Source of the DNA: CAWBLP01 sp963789495
Lineage (GTDB): Bacteria; Pseudomonadota; Alphaproteobacteria; Acetobacterales; Acetobacteraceae
Assembly: GCA_963789495.1 (NCBI GenBank)
Contig: CAWBLP010000011.1
Span: 1 to 42,405 of the forward strand
Reading direction: 5' to 3'
DNA length: 42,405 bases
The notes under the pieces are model-generated. The model was not told the DNA's origin. It saw only the letters and a list, made by a program, of their open reading frames with translations, and searched no databases. The position numbers and the translations under genes are program-made. Of the stretch, positions 29,589 through 37,658 are shown piece by piece (the stretch's first letter is position 1; every line of letters starts with the position of its first letter).

Positions 29589-30575
29589 GTGGATACACAA
29601 TACGATATCGAGCTGGCCGCGGTCAGCAAGCGCTACGGCACCACGCTGGCGGTGGACGACATCTCGTTGCGAATTCCCAGCGCCAGCTACTGCTGCCTGC
29701 TCGGCCCCAGCGGCTGCGGCAAGACCACCACCCTGCGCATGATCGCGGGCCATGAGGCGGTCAGCGGCGGCGACATCCTGATCCGCGGCGAGAACGTGAC
29801 CCTGCTGCCGCCGCTGCGGCGCGGCACCGCGATGATGTTCCAGAGCTACGCGCTGTTTCCGCATCTCAACTGCCTGGACAACGTGGCGTTCAGCCTGAAA
29901 ATGCGCGGCGTCGCGAAGGTCGAACGGCACCGGACGGCGCGCGAATTCCTTGCGCTGGTGCATATGGAAAGTTACGCGGAACGCCTGCCGTCCCAGCTCT
30001 CCGGCGGCCAGCAGCAGCGCGTCGCCCTGGCGCGTGCGCTGATCACCCGCCCGCGCGTGCTGCTGCTGGATGAACCGCTCTCGGCGCTGGACCCGTTTCT
30101 GCGCATCAAGGTGCGCGAGGAACTGAAGCGCCTGCAACGCGAACTCGGCATCAGCTTCGTGCATGTCACGCACAGCCAGGATGAGGCGATGGCGATGGCC
30201 GATCTGATGGTGGTGATGGATCACGGCCATATCCGCCAGGCCGGTCCGCCGCGCGAGGTGTTCGAGCGGCCGGTCAGTGCATTCATCGCGCGCTTCATCG
30301 GCGGCCATAACGTGCTGTCTGCGCAGGGCGGCGCGATCGCAGTGCGCGCCGATCGCTGTCGCCTCGGCGTCGCCGGCGACGAACCGCACGTGTCCGGCCG
30401 CGTCGCGGCGGTGGAGTATCAGGGACCGATGGTGCGTGTGGCGCTCGCGATCGATGACGGTGAGGCTTCCGCGCTGGTGCCCGATGCGACCTTCTATGCG
30501 TCGCCGGTTTCCCCGGGCGAGTCGGCGACGCTGATCTGGTCCGATCGCGACGCGCATCGTCTGGCGGAGGCGTAA
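29589..30575 (+). CDS. ABC transporter ATP-binding protein, PotA-like
   Basis: A 328-residue ATPase started at GTG 29589 after GGAAGGA. Walker A is GPSGCGKT (39-46), the Q-loop is at MFQSYALFPH, the signature is LSGGQQQR (137-144), Walker B is LLLDEPLSALD (158 on), and the switch His is His195 (VHVTHSQDEA). After the nucleotide-binding domain about 90 residues form a TOBE-like regulatory domain, truncated compared with PotA of E. coli (378 residues). It energises the two-permease importer. Confidence 0.94.
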   Translation: MDTQYDIELAAVSKRYGTTLAVDDISLRIPSASYCCLLGPSGCGKTTTLRMIAGHEAVSGGDILIRGENVTLLPPLRRGTAMMFQSYALFPHLNCLDNVAFSLKMRGVAKVERHRTAREFLALVHMESYAERLPSQLSGGQQQRVALARALITRPRVLLLDEPLSALDPFLRIKVREELKRLQRELGISFVHVTHSQDEAMAMADLMVVMDHGHIRQAGPPREVFERPVSAFIARFIGGHNVLSAQGGAIAVRADRCRLGVAGDEPHVSGRVAAVEYQGPMVRVALAIDDGEASALVPDATFYASPVSPGESATLIWSDRDAHRLAEA

Positions 30576-30684
30576 CCGGCGCGCCGGCCGCCCCGTCAGC
30601 GGCCTCCCGCCCAACCTGCCGCCTGCCGATTGACCCTGCGCCGCCTGCGTGCTGCCTTGCGCCGATCGGTCGGAGGGGACGCAG

Positions 30685-31473
30685 ATGGCGCTCGTGGTGA
30701 ACCAAACCAAACGCAGGATGCAGGCAGGCGAGGTCGCATTGGGCTTCGGCGTGCACCATTTGCGCACCGCGGCGGCTCCGGTCCTGGCGGTGGCCAGCGG
30801 ACATCACTGGATGTTCCTGGACAACGAGCACGGCGCATTCTCCGTGCACGAAATTGCCCAGCTCTGCATTGCAGCTTTGCCCACCGGCATCACGCCGATC
30901 GTGCGTGCCTGCGCCGGCGCGATCGACGAGGCGACGCGCGCGCTGGACAATGGCGCGCAGGGCATTGTCATGCCGCATGTCGATACCCCGGCCGAGGCGC
31001 GCCGAATCGCCGAGGCCTTCCGCTATCCGCCGCGTGGTCGGCGCAGTTGGGGCGGGCCGCCCGCGATCTACGGCTACCGCGCCCCCGCGATGGCCGAGGC
31101 GCAGGCCGCGATCAATGACGAGATCATAACCGTCGTGATGCTGGAAACGCCGGAGGCCGTCGCCAACGCTGCCGAAATTGCCGCGATCGACGGCATCGAC
31201 GTGCTGTTCATCGGCACCTCCGATCTCTCCTCGGAGCTCGGCATCGCCGGCCAGATGGGCCATCCGAAGATCATCGCGGCGTACCAGGTGGTGGGCGACG
31301 CCTGCAAGCAGCATGGCAAGATCCTCGGCATGGGCGGCGTGTACGACGAGGAGAATGCCGCGCGCTATGTCGGCATGGGTGCGCGCTTCGTGCTGACCGG
31401 CTCCGACCACAGCTATCTGCTGATGGGCGCCGATGCCCGCAGCGCGTTCTTCAACAATCTTCCGAAGGTGTAA
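30685..31473 (+). CDS. HpcH/HpaI-type aldolase, tandem copy 1
   Basis: A 262-residue aldolase; ATG 30685 follows GGAGGGG. Active-site residues are intact by comparison with HpaI: His49 (DNEHGAF), Arg74 (IVRACAG), Glu154 (VMLETPEA) and Asp180 (IGTSDLSSELG). A conserved insert, RSWGGPPAIYGYRAP (about 120-134), is shared with the next copy. It should make or cleave 2-oxo-4-hydroxy acids with a divalent metal. It follows the transporter operon by 109 bp in the same direction. Confidence 0.92.
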   Translation: MALVVNQTKRRMQAGEVALGFGVHHLRTAAAPVLAVASGHHWMFLDNEHGAFSVHEIAQLCIAALPTGITPIVRACAGAIDEATRALDNGAQGIVMPHVDTPAEARRIAEAFRYPPRGRRSWGGPPAIYGYRAPAMAEAQAAINDEIITVVMLETPEAVANAAEIAAIDGIDVLFIGTSDLSSELGIAGQMGHPKIIAAYQVVGDACKQHGKILGMGGVYDEENAARYVGMGARFVLTGSDHSYLLMGADARSAFFNNLPKV

Positions 31474-31477
31474 TGCC

Positions 31478-32269
31478 GTGCCACTGATCACCAACCGCGC
31501 CAAGCGCAGGCTGCGCGCCGGCGAGATGGCACTCGGATTCGGGCTGCATCATCTGCGCAGCACCGCGGCCCCGATGCTCGCCGCCGCGGGAGATCACGAC
31601 TATCTGTTCCTGGATATGGAGCACGGCGCCTTCACCATGCAGGAGGCGACGCAGATCTGTCTCGCCGCCCTGCCGTCCGGTATCGCACCAGTCGTGCGCG
31701 TCTGCGCCGGCGCGCTCGATGAAGCCACACGCCTGCTGGACAATGGTGCGCTCGGCATCGTTGTGCCGCATGTCGACACCGCGGACGATGCGAAGCGCAT
31801 CGCCGATGCATTCCTGTATCCGCCCGCCGGGCATCGCAGTTGGGGCGGCCCGCCGCCGATCTACAACTATCAGGCGCCGCATGTGTCGGAGGCGCAGAAG
31901 GCGATCAACGATGAAGTCCTGATCGTCGCCATGATCGAGAGTCCGCGCGCGGTGGAGAACGCCGATGCCATCGCGGCCGTGCCGGGCATCGACGTGCTGC
32001 TGATCGGCAGTTTCGATCTGACTGCGGAACTCGGCATCTCCGGCCAGATGGACCATCCGCAACTGATCGCCGCCTACCAGGCAGTCGCCGATGCATGCCG
32101 GCGCCACGGCAAGGCGCTTGGGATGGGCGGTATCAACGATGACGTGAACGCGCGCCGCTACATCGGCATGGGAGCGCGCTTCATCGGCACCGGCTCCGAT
32201 CACAGCTACATCGTTTCCGGCTCGGTGGAGCGCGCCGGGTTCTTTCGCGGCCTGGCGCCGAACGCCTGA
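31478..32269 (+). CDS. HpcH/HpaI-type aldolase, tandem copy 2
   Basis: A 263-residue paralogue of the preceding gene, roughly 60% identical by eye. GTG 31478 starts five bases after the upstream stop, and the N-terminus then aligns exactly with copy 1. Active-site residues are again His49, Arg74, Glu154 and Asp180. The surrounding loops differ (e.g. QAPHVSEAQKAINDEVL and TGSDHSYIVSGSVERAGF), so the copies may differ in substrate. Bacterial HpaI proteins are often homohexamers; two coexpressed copies could form mixed complexes. No strong ribosome-binding site is seen, so coupling to copy 1 is likely. Confidence 0.9.
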   Translation: MPLITNRAKRRLRAGEMALGFGLHHLRSTAAPMLAAAGDHDYLFLDMEHGAFTMQEATQICLAALPSGIAPVVRVCAGALDEATRLLDNGALGIVVPHVDTADDAKRIADAFLYPPAGHRSWGGPPPIYNYQAPHVSEAQKAINDEVLIVAMIESPRAVENADAIAAVPGIDVLLIGSFDLTAELGISGQMDHPQLIAAYQAVADACRRHGKALGMGGINDDVNARRYIGMGARFIGTGSDHSYIVSGSVERAGFFRGLAPNA

Positions 32270-32349
32270 CGGCAGCGGCTCGCACGCTCGTGAACGGAGA
32301 CATTCGGCCGCCCCGCGCGTTGCGGTCGCATGATGGAACTCTGTCGCCG

Positions 32350-33156
32350 ATGACCGCGCTGACAACCGACGCCATGCAGACCGGGATCGTGTGCGAAAAC
32401 CTGTCCGCGGCGGACAAGGCGCAGCTGCATGATGCGGCCCGGTCGCTGCTGCGCGCGCGCGGCATGGTGGTGCGTCTGACGGAGTTTCTGACCCGCTGTA
32501 TGGAGGCCCTCGCCGGCAGGACGGCGCTGCATGGTCTGGGCGAACTGCAGGCGCGACTGCGCGGTCCGGTCGAACAGGCGCTGTGGCACGGTTATCGTGT
32601 CGCCACCTTCGGCCTCGATCGCGGTGGCATCACGCCGTGGTCGCGGTCGCGGCGGTTGATGGCCTCGGCGAGTGGCGCTATGTCCGGCCTGGCAGGATTG
32701 CCGGGCGCCGCGGTCGACCTGCCGTTCACCACGGCGATGATGCTGCGTGCCATTGCTGAAATTGCCCGTGCACATGGTGAGGACATCCGCGATCCCGAAA
32801 CGCGCCGGGCCTGCATCGAAGTGTTCACCCTGGGCAGCGTGCCCGGCGAGGACAGCGACGCCGAAGTCAGCTATTGGGCCGCACGCGCCACCCTCAATCA
32901 CACCACCGTCGCTGCCACAATCCAACAGGCCGCTCGGCTTTTGGTTGTCCCGCTCTCAGAGAAACTGCTGGCGCAAGCTGTGCCGATTGCCGGTGCATTC
33001 GCCGGCGGCACACTGAACTACGCCTTCATGCGCTATTTCCAACAGATCGCGCAGGTGCATTTCGCCGTGCGCGCACTGGAGCGACGTACCGGCGACAGCG
33101 CTCTCGTGCGCGCCTGTCTGCACGAGTTCGTCGCCCGGCAACGGGTGCAGTCGTAG
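32350..33156 (+). CDS. EcsC family protein
   Basis: About 268 residues from ATG 32350; a GTG at 32290 would add 20 residues without a better ribosome-binding site. The signature of the family is visible: SGLAGLPGAAVDLPFTTAMM, then LRAIAEIARAHGEDIRDPET, RRACIEVFTLGS and, after a variable stretch, YWAARATL. A hydrophobic C-terminal part (VPLSEKLLAQAVPIAGAFAG) precedes YAFMRYFQQIAQVHFAVRAL. EcsC was named from the Bacillus ecs transporter locus, but its function is unknown. It converges with the CoA-transferase gene. Confidence 0.8.
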   Translation: MTALTTDAMQTGIVCENLSAADKAQLHDAARSLLRARGMVVRLTEFLTRCMEALAGRTALHGLGELQARLRGPVEQALWHGYRVATFGLDRGGITPWSRSRRLMASASGAMSGLAGLPGAAVDLPFTTAMMLRAIAEIARAHGEDIRDPETRRACIEVFTLGSVPGEDSDAEVSYWAARATLNHTTVAATIQQAARLLVVPLSEKLLAQAVPIAGAFAGGTLNYAFMRYFQQIAQVHFAVRALERRTGDSALVRACLHEFVARQRVQS

Positions 33157-33224
33157 CGAACCAAACCAGCCGCTGGCGGGGCGGGCACGTTCGGCCTGCG
33201 TCGTAGCGGGTTCCATTTTTCGTC

Positions 33225-33246
33225 ATGGCCGGGCCTGACCCGCCAT
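33225..33246. repeat. REP-like palindrome, copy 1
   Basis: ATGGCCGGG-CCTGA-CCCGCCAT is a near-perfect palindrome (one unpaired G), of the ATGGCCGGGC-type repeats that are common in Alphaproteobacteria. It is followed at 33249-33260 by CACCGGAACGAT. A second copy with the same hairpin core plus the reverse complement of that 12-mer lies at 36907-36981. It sits between convergent genes. Confidence 0.7.
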
Positions 33247-33284
33247 CTACACCGGAACGATCGGGTCGCTAACAACGGTCGGGA

Positions 33285-34460
33285 TCAAACCACGCCCGCA
33301 TCGCGCAGCGCGGCGCGGGCAGCATCGGAATAGCCAAGCTCCGTCAGCACCGCATCGGAATGCTGACCCAGTGCCGGCGCCGGCAGCCGCACCTGGCATG
33401 GCGTCTCGGACAGCTTCATCGGGAAGCCGAGCGAGCGGACCAACCCGTGGCCGGGATGGTGCACGTCCAACACCATCTGCTGCGCCTGCACTTGCGGGTC
33501 GTCGAATACCTGATCGACACGGTACACCGGCCCGCACGGTACGCCGGCCGCATTCAGAACGCGTACCCAATGGTCCGTTGTCTCACGCGCCAGCTTGCCG
33601 CCAACGATGGCATTGATCTGCGCGCGGTTGGCAACCCGATCGGGCTGCGTGCGATACAGCGGATCATCCTTCAACCCGGGCTCGCCGAGCGCATCTGCCA
33701 GCCGCCCGAAGAATTCGTCACCGGGCGGCGCCAGCGCCAATTGTCCATCTCGCGTTGCGAACAACCCATAGGGTGCGGCGATCGGATGGTCGTTGCCGCT
33801 GCGCGGCGGCACCGAGCCGGTTGCGAAATAGTCCGAGGCGAGATAGGCCAGCATGCTGATCAGCCCGTTGGTGAGGCTGACTTCGGCCTGTTGGCCTTTG
33901 CCGGTTTTCCGTGCACGCAGCACCGAGGCGGTGACGCTGAGTGCCGCGTACAGCCCGGCGATCAGATCGCTGATCGGCACACCGGAGCGCAACGGCGGAT
34001 CGTCCGACGTGCCGTTGACGCTCATGAAGCCGCTCATCGCCTGCGCAATGAAATCGAAGGCCGGTCGATCGCGATACGGGCCCGTGCTGCCGAACCCGTT
34101 GATGCTGCAGGTCACCAGGCTGGGTCGCAACTGCTGCAGCCGCGCGGCATCGAACCCCATGCGGGCCAGCACGCCCGGTCGGAAATTTTCCACCAGCACA
34201 TCAGCGCGCTCGATCAGCTTCGCCAGCACCCCGCGTCCCTGCGGCTGACGCAGGTCCAGCTTCAAGGATCGCTTGTTGCGATTGAATGCTGCGAAATACC
34301 ATGAGAGCCCCTCGCGCATGGCACCTTGCGCGCGAATTGGATCGCCATCCGGCGCCTCGACTTTCAATACGTCCGCGCCGAGGTCCGCGAGCAGCATGGT
34401 GCAGAACGGTCCGGAAAGAACGCGCGTCAGGTCCAGGACGCGCACGCCGGTCAGCGGCAT
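33285..34460 (-). CDS. Type III CoA-transferase (CaiB/BaiF family)
   Basis: A 391-residue protein. ATG 34460 follows AGGAGG, fixing the start at MPLTGVRVLDLTRVLSGPFC. Family motifs are LADLGADVLKVEAPDGDPIR, NRNKRSLKLDL, ADVLVENFRPGVLARMGFD and NGFGSTGPYRDRPAFDFIAQ. The catalytic aspartate is Asp165 (SGVPISDLIAGLYAA), corresponding to Asp169 of formyl-CoA transferase. It moves CoA between carboxylic acids, often for beta-oxidation or racemisation-type pathways. It is divergent from a second, double-length CoA-transferase gene across a 125-bp promoter region, and the two are flanked by REP-like repeats. Confidence 0.93.
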   Translation of the reverse strand: MPLTGVRVLDLTRVLSGPFCTMLLADLGADVLKVEAPDGDPIRAQGAMREGLSWYFAAFNRNKRSLKLDLRQPQGRGVLAKLIERADVLVENFRPGVLARMGFDAARLQQLRPSLVTCSINGFGSTGPYRDRPAFDFIAQAMSGFMSVNGTSDDPPLRSGVPISDLIAGLYAALSVTASVLRARKTGKGQQAEVSLTNGLISMLAYLASDYFATGSVPPRSGNDHPIAAPYGLFATRDGQLALAPPGDEFFGRLADALGEPGLKDDPLYRTQPDRVANRAQINAIVGGKLARETTDHWVRVLNAAGVPCGPVYRVDQVFDDPQVQAQQMVLDVHHPGHGLVRSLGFPMKLSETPCQVRLPAPALGQHSDAVLTELGYSDAARAALRDAGVV

Positions 34461-34585
34461 GCCGCCTCCTGTATGGTGCAGTGTGTGAGCATGACGCGGA
34501 TCATCCCATCCCAAGCCCCGGCCGGCAATTGCGCCACACGCGGGAATCCACTTTTCTGTCGTGCGGGGACGGGAAGGACCGAGGC

Positions 34586-36760
34586 ATGGCGTTGCTGGCC
34601 GGATTTCGTATGGCGCAGATGGGCACGGGCCTGGCGGCCGCCGTGTGCGGCCGGTTGTTCGCCGATGTCGGTGCCGATGTCTTTTGCATCGATCCTGACG
34701 ACACGACACCCTTGTCGATCTACCTGAACCACGGAAAACCCGTTGCCGCGGAGGGATCTTCGACCGCCGATGCGACATTGCGGGCAGCCGATCTGATTAT
34801 CTGCGAAGGTAGTCCGGCCGCGTTGCACAGTCAGCGGCGGACGGTGGATACAATACGGCAAAGCAATGCAACCGCTGCCATCGTGCTGATCTCGCCATTC
34901 GGCCAGACCGGACCGAACGCGGATGATCCGGCCAGCGATCTGACGCTGTTCTATGCCAGCGGCATCGCGCGTCTGCTGACGGGCCAGGTGGACGACCTTG
35001 CCGAAGCGCCGATCCATCCCGCAGGGCAACAATCCGCATTCATCGGCGGCGTTGCCGCGGCCTGTGCCGGAATGCACGCTGCATTGTCGCCTGGTGGCGC
35101 TGCGGTGATCGACGTCTCGATTCAGGAAGCGCTGGCGACACTCGCGATGACAGAACTGACGCGCGCCGGATTGAGCGGCAAAAGCTGGTCGCGCAAGCGG
35201 CTCACCGACGGCAATGGCGCCACGGTCTGCATCCTGCCGGCGCGCGACGGGTACGTGGCGATTTCGCCGCGTGAAAACCACCAATGGGCGACATGGCTGG
35301 AGGTGATGGGTTCGCCGGATTGGGGTCACGACCAGCGCTTTCTGCGCAAGCAGGATCGTGTGGTGAACTGGGATGAATTGCATGCGCTGATGTCCTCGTG
35401 GAGCCGCCAGCATGACAAGCAGTGGATCGCGGATGCGGCGCAGGCTGCACACGTGCCCAGCTTTCCGCTGCGCGATCCGGCAGAACAGCTTGACTCACCG
35501 CAGCTTGCGCAGCGTGGATTCTGGCGATCCTATGCCGTTGATGACCGTGTGCTGCAGGCGCCGGGTGCGCCCTTTGGTCTCGATATTCAAAGTGCGGGCC
35601 TGCAAGGTTCATGTGACGCTTCGGGTCGGTTGCCGCTTTCAGGTGTGCGCGTACTGGACTTCAGTTGGGTGATCGCCGGGCCAACCACCACGCGCTATCT
35701 CGCAGCGATGGGCGCGGATGTGATCAAGGTGGAAGCGCCGGGGCGCGGCGATCCGGGCCGAGCGTCCGAACTGCATACCGTCCTTGGGCAGGCCAAACGT
35801 GGCATTGTGCTCGATCTGAAGCGACCGGGTGGGGTGGAGCTGGCGCGCGCACTGGCTGCGCAATCCGATGTCCTGATCGAGAACTTTGCCTCCGGCGTGA
35901 TGGATCGCCTCGGTCTTGGCGTTGCTGCGCTGCGGGCGGTCAACCCGGGCTTGCTGTACGTGTCGGCCTCCGGCATGGGCCGCAGCGGGCCGGAATCGCA
36001 ATCGGTTGCTTATGGCACCTTGCTGCAGTGCTATGCGGGTTTCGCCGGATTGAACCGGCATCCCGCTTTGCCGCCGCGCGTTGGATTTGCCTGGCTCGAC
36101 CCGATGTGCGGGTTGATGCTGGCCTTCATTACCGCCGCCGGGCTCTGGCATCGACGGCGTGAGGGCGGTGTCGCGCGGGTCGACTTTTCCATGGTGGAGG
36201 CGATGCTGTGGACCATGGCGGACCCAGTGTTACGGGCACAGTGCGATGGCGGAGTGCAGCCGGTTGGCAACCGATCCGATAGGCAGGTACCGCATAACGC
36301 CTATCGCTGTTGCGGTGATGACGCGTGGATCGCACTCGCGGTTCGCAATGACGCGGACTGGCGTGCGCTGTGCAACCTGGTGCCGGAGTTGGCGGATCAG
36401 TCGGAGTTGAGTTTGACGGACAGGATCGGCGCGCGTGATAAGACCGACAGCATTCTGGTGGCCTGGTTTGCGCCGCAGGACGCGCAGCATGCGGCGGACA
36501 GGGTGAAGCGCGCGGGACTTCCCGCGGCAGCATTGGCTGATTCTGCGGCGCTGGTCGCCAGCGCCCATTTGCACGCGCGGGGTTTCTGGGACGATTTCGA
36601 GGGTGGTGTTCTGCCAGGTCTGCCATGGCGTGCGGACTTCGGCCGAATCGTTGAGCCGGCGCCGGGGCTTGGCGCGGACACCGACGATGTGCTGCGTGAC
36701 GTTCTGCGGATGTCGCAGGCTGAGATCGATGCGGCGCGGCGTGCCGGTGCGTTTGGATGA
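34586..36760 (+). CDS. Two-domain (fused) type III CoA-transferase
   Basis: A 724-residue protein from ATG 34586 (GGAAGGA upstream). It contains two CaiB/BaiF domains in tandem. The C-terminal one starts near residue 350 with LSGVRVLDFSWVIAGPTTTR. The second domain keeps the motifs AAMGADVIKVEAPGRGDPGR and SDVLIENFASGVMDRLGLGV, and the catalytic aspartate Asp505 (GFAWLDPMCG). In the first domain the equivalent residue is Ala151 (GQQSAFIGG), so only one of the two sites should be catalytic. Normal family members work as interlocked homodimers; this fusion would form a pseudo-dimer in one chain. Divergent from the single-domain paralogue. Confidence 0.9.
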   Translation: MALLAGFRMAQMGTGLAAAVCGRLFADVGADVFCIDPDDTTPLSIYLNHGKPVAAEGSSTADATLRAADLIICEGSPAALHSQRRTVDTIRQSNATAAIVLISPFGQTGPNADDPASDLTLFYASGIARLLTGQVDDLAEAPIHPAGQQSAFIGGVAAACAGMHAALSPGGAAVIDVSIQEALATLAMTELTRAGLSGKSWSRKRLTDGNGATVCILPARDGYVAISPRENHQWATWLEVMGSPDWGHDQRFLRKQDRVVNWDELHALMSSWSRQHDKQWIADAAQAAHVPSFPLRDPAEQLDSPQLAQRGFWRSYAVDDRVLQAPGAPFGLDIQSAGLQGSCDASGRLPLSGVRVLDFSWVIAGPTTTRYLAAMGADVIKVEAPGRGDPGRASELHTVLGQAKRGIVLDLKRPGGVELARALAAQSDVLIENFASGVMDRLGLGVAALRAVNPGLLYVSASGMGRSGPESQSVAYGTLLQCYAGFAGLNRHPALPPRVGFAWLDPMCGLMLAFITAAGLWHRRREGGVARVDFSMVEAMLWTMADPVLRAQCDGGVQPVGNRSDRQVPHNAYRCCGDDAWIALAVRNDADWRALCNLVPELADQSELSLTDRIGARDKTDSILVAWFAPQDAQHAADRVKRAGLPAAALADSAALVASAHLHARGFWDDFEGGVLPGLPWRADFGRIVEPAPGLGADTDDVLRDVLRMSQAEIDAARRAGAFG

Positions 36761-36906
36761 GTGTCATCGCGAACTATGTCGCTGGGCCCGTGGCCGAGTC
36801 ATTGTTCCCGCCGGACAGCCCCTCCCGCCAAGCGGCACCCTCCGGCCGAGCACCACACTTACCGCTGAGCGGCACTCTGCTCGCCGAGCCCTAGACTTGC
36901 CGCGTC

Positions 36907-36981
36907 TTGGCCGGGCCTGACCTGGCCATCTACCAAAGAAAGAGCATGCGGCGGGTGCCGCACGACTCAATCGTTCCGGTG
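36907..36981. repeat. REP-like palindrome, copy 2, with inverted 12-mer
   Basis: TTGGCCGGG-CCTGA-CCTGGCCAT (36907-36929) repeats the hairpin of 33225, and both continue CATCTAC. A second hairpin TGCGGC-GGGT-GCCGCA follows, then ATCGTTCCGGTG (36970-36981), the exact reverse complement of 12 bases beside copy 1. It lies between the convergent fused CoA-transferase and VOC genes. The two copies bracket the CoA-transferase pair. Confidence 0.65.
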
Positions 36982-37013
36982 GAGGTGATCGAGTTCAGGC
37001 CGAGGGATCGGCG

Positions 37014-37568
37014 TTACGTGGCGTGCTCGCGCAGGTCATTGTTGACCCGATGATCGCCGGCGACCCAGCGGGCCAGTTCTGCATGCGCATCGGCCCGCCG
37101 GATCGCGTCGATTGCTGCGGCGTTCGGCGGGTCGACGGTGAACTCCACGATCAGCCCGTCCGGTGATGTGCAGTACATCGACCGGCAGTAGCCGTGGTCG
37201 GTTTCCCGTACCGGCTCTCCCGCAGCCTTCAGCCGGTTGACGAGCTCGTTGTAGGATTCATCATCCACCTTGAACGCGACGTGATCGAAATTGCCAATTT
37301 CTGCCGGCCTCTCCGCCTGGGTCTTGCGATAGACCTCGTCGTCGGCGAAGCAGAAGAATGCCAGTGCCCCACCATCGCCCAGCGCGTAGAAGGTGTGGCA
37401 GAAGGCGACTTCCCGGCCGACCCATGAATTGAAGTGCTTTTCGCACCAGGTGGCGACCAGCGGAATGCCGAGCACATCCTCGAAGAATGCGCGGTTTTTC
37501 TCCTGGTCCCGCACGACATAGGCGTGGTGATGCAGGCGCTCGGGCGGATGCGACAGCAGTGCGGCCAT
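37014..37568 (-). CDS. VOC-family (glyoxalase/extradiol dioxygenase fold) protein
   Basis: A 184-residue protein; ATG 37568 follows GGAGGAGG. Two beta-alpha-beta-beta-beta modules are visible, with metal-ligand candidates His15 (LHHHAYVVRD), His96 (NFDHVAFKVD) and Glu142 (GLIVEFTVD). The HHAYVVRDQEKNRAFFEDVL pattern is common to dioxygenase- or lyase-type VOC proteins rather than antibiotic-binding ones. Substrate unknown. It is divergent from the cinA-like gene with a 90-bp gap. Confidence 0.87.
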   Translation of the reverse strand: MAALLSHPPERLHHHAYVVRDQEKNRAFFEDVLGIPLVATWCEKHFNSWVGREVAFCHTFYALGDGGALAFFCFADDEVYRKTQAERPAEIGNFDHVAFKVDDESYNELVNRLKAAGEPVRETDHGYCRSMYCTSPDGLIVEFTVDPPNAAAIDAIRRADAHAELARWVAGDHRVNNDLREHAT

Positions 37569-37658
37569 GGGACGCTCCTCCTCCGTTGATGCGTTTCGTC
37601 GGAGCTTGCCCTTGGCCCCGGCTGCCCGCAAGCTCCTGGGTGGGAGAGAGGTGCCAGG

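Noticed and set aside
25193..30575. Calling the transporter a true spermidine/putrescine importer (potABCD)
   Set aside because: Family resemblance does not define substrate, and the rutA-like gene inside the operon points elsewhere.
22163..32269. Calling the region a complete rut operon
   Set aside because: No rutB, rutC, rutD, rutE, rutF or rutG can be recognised in the window.
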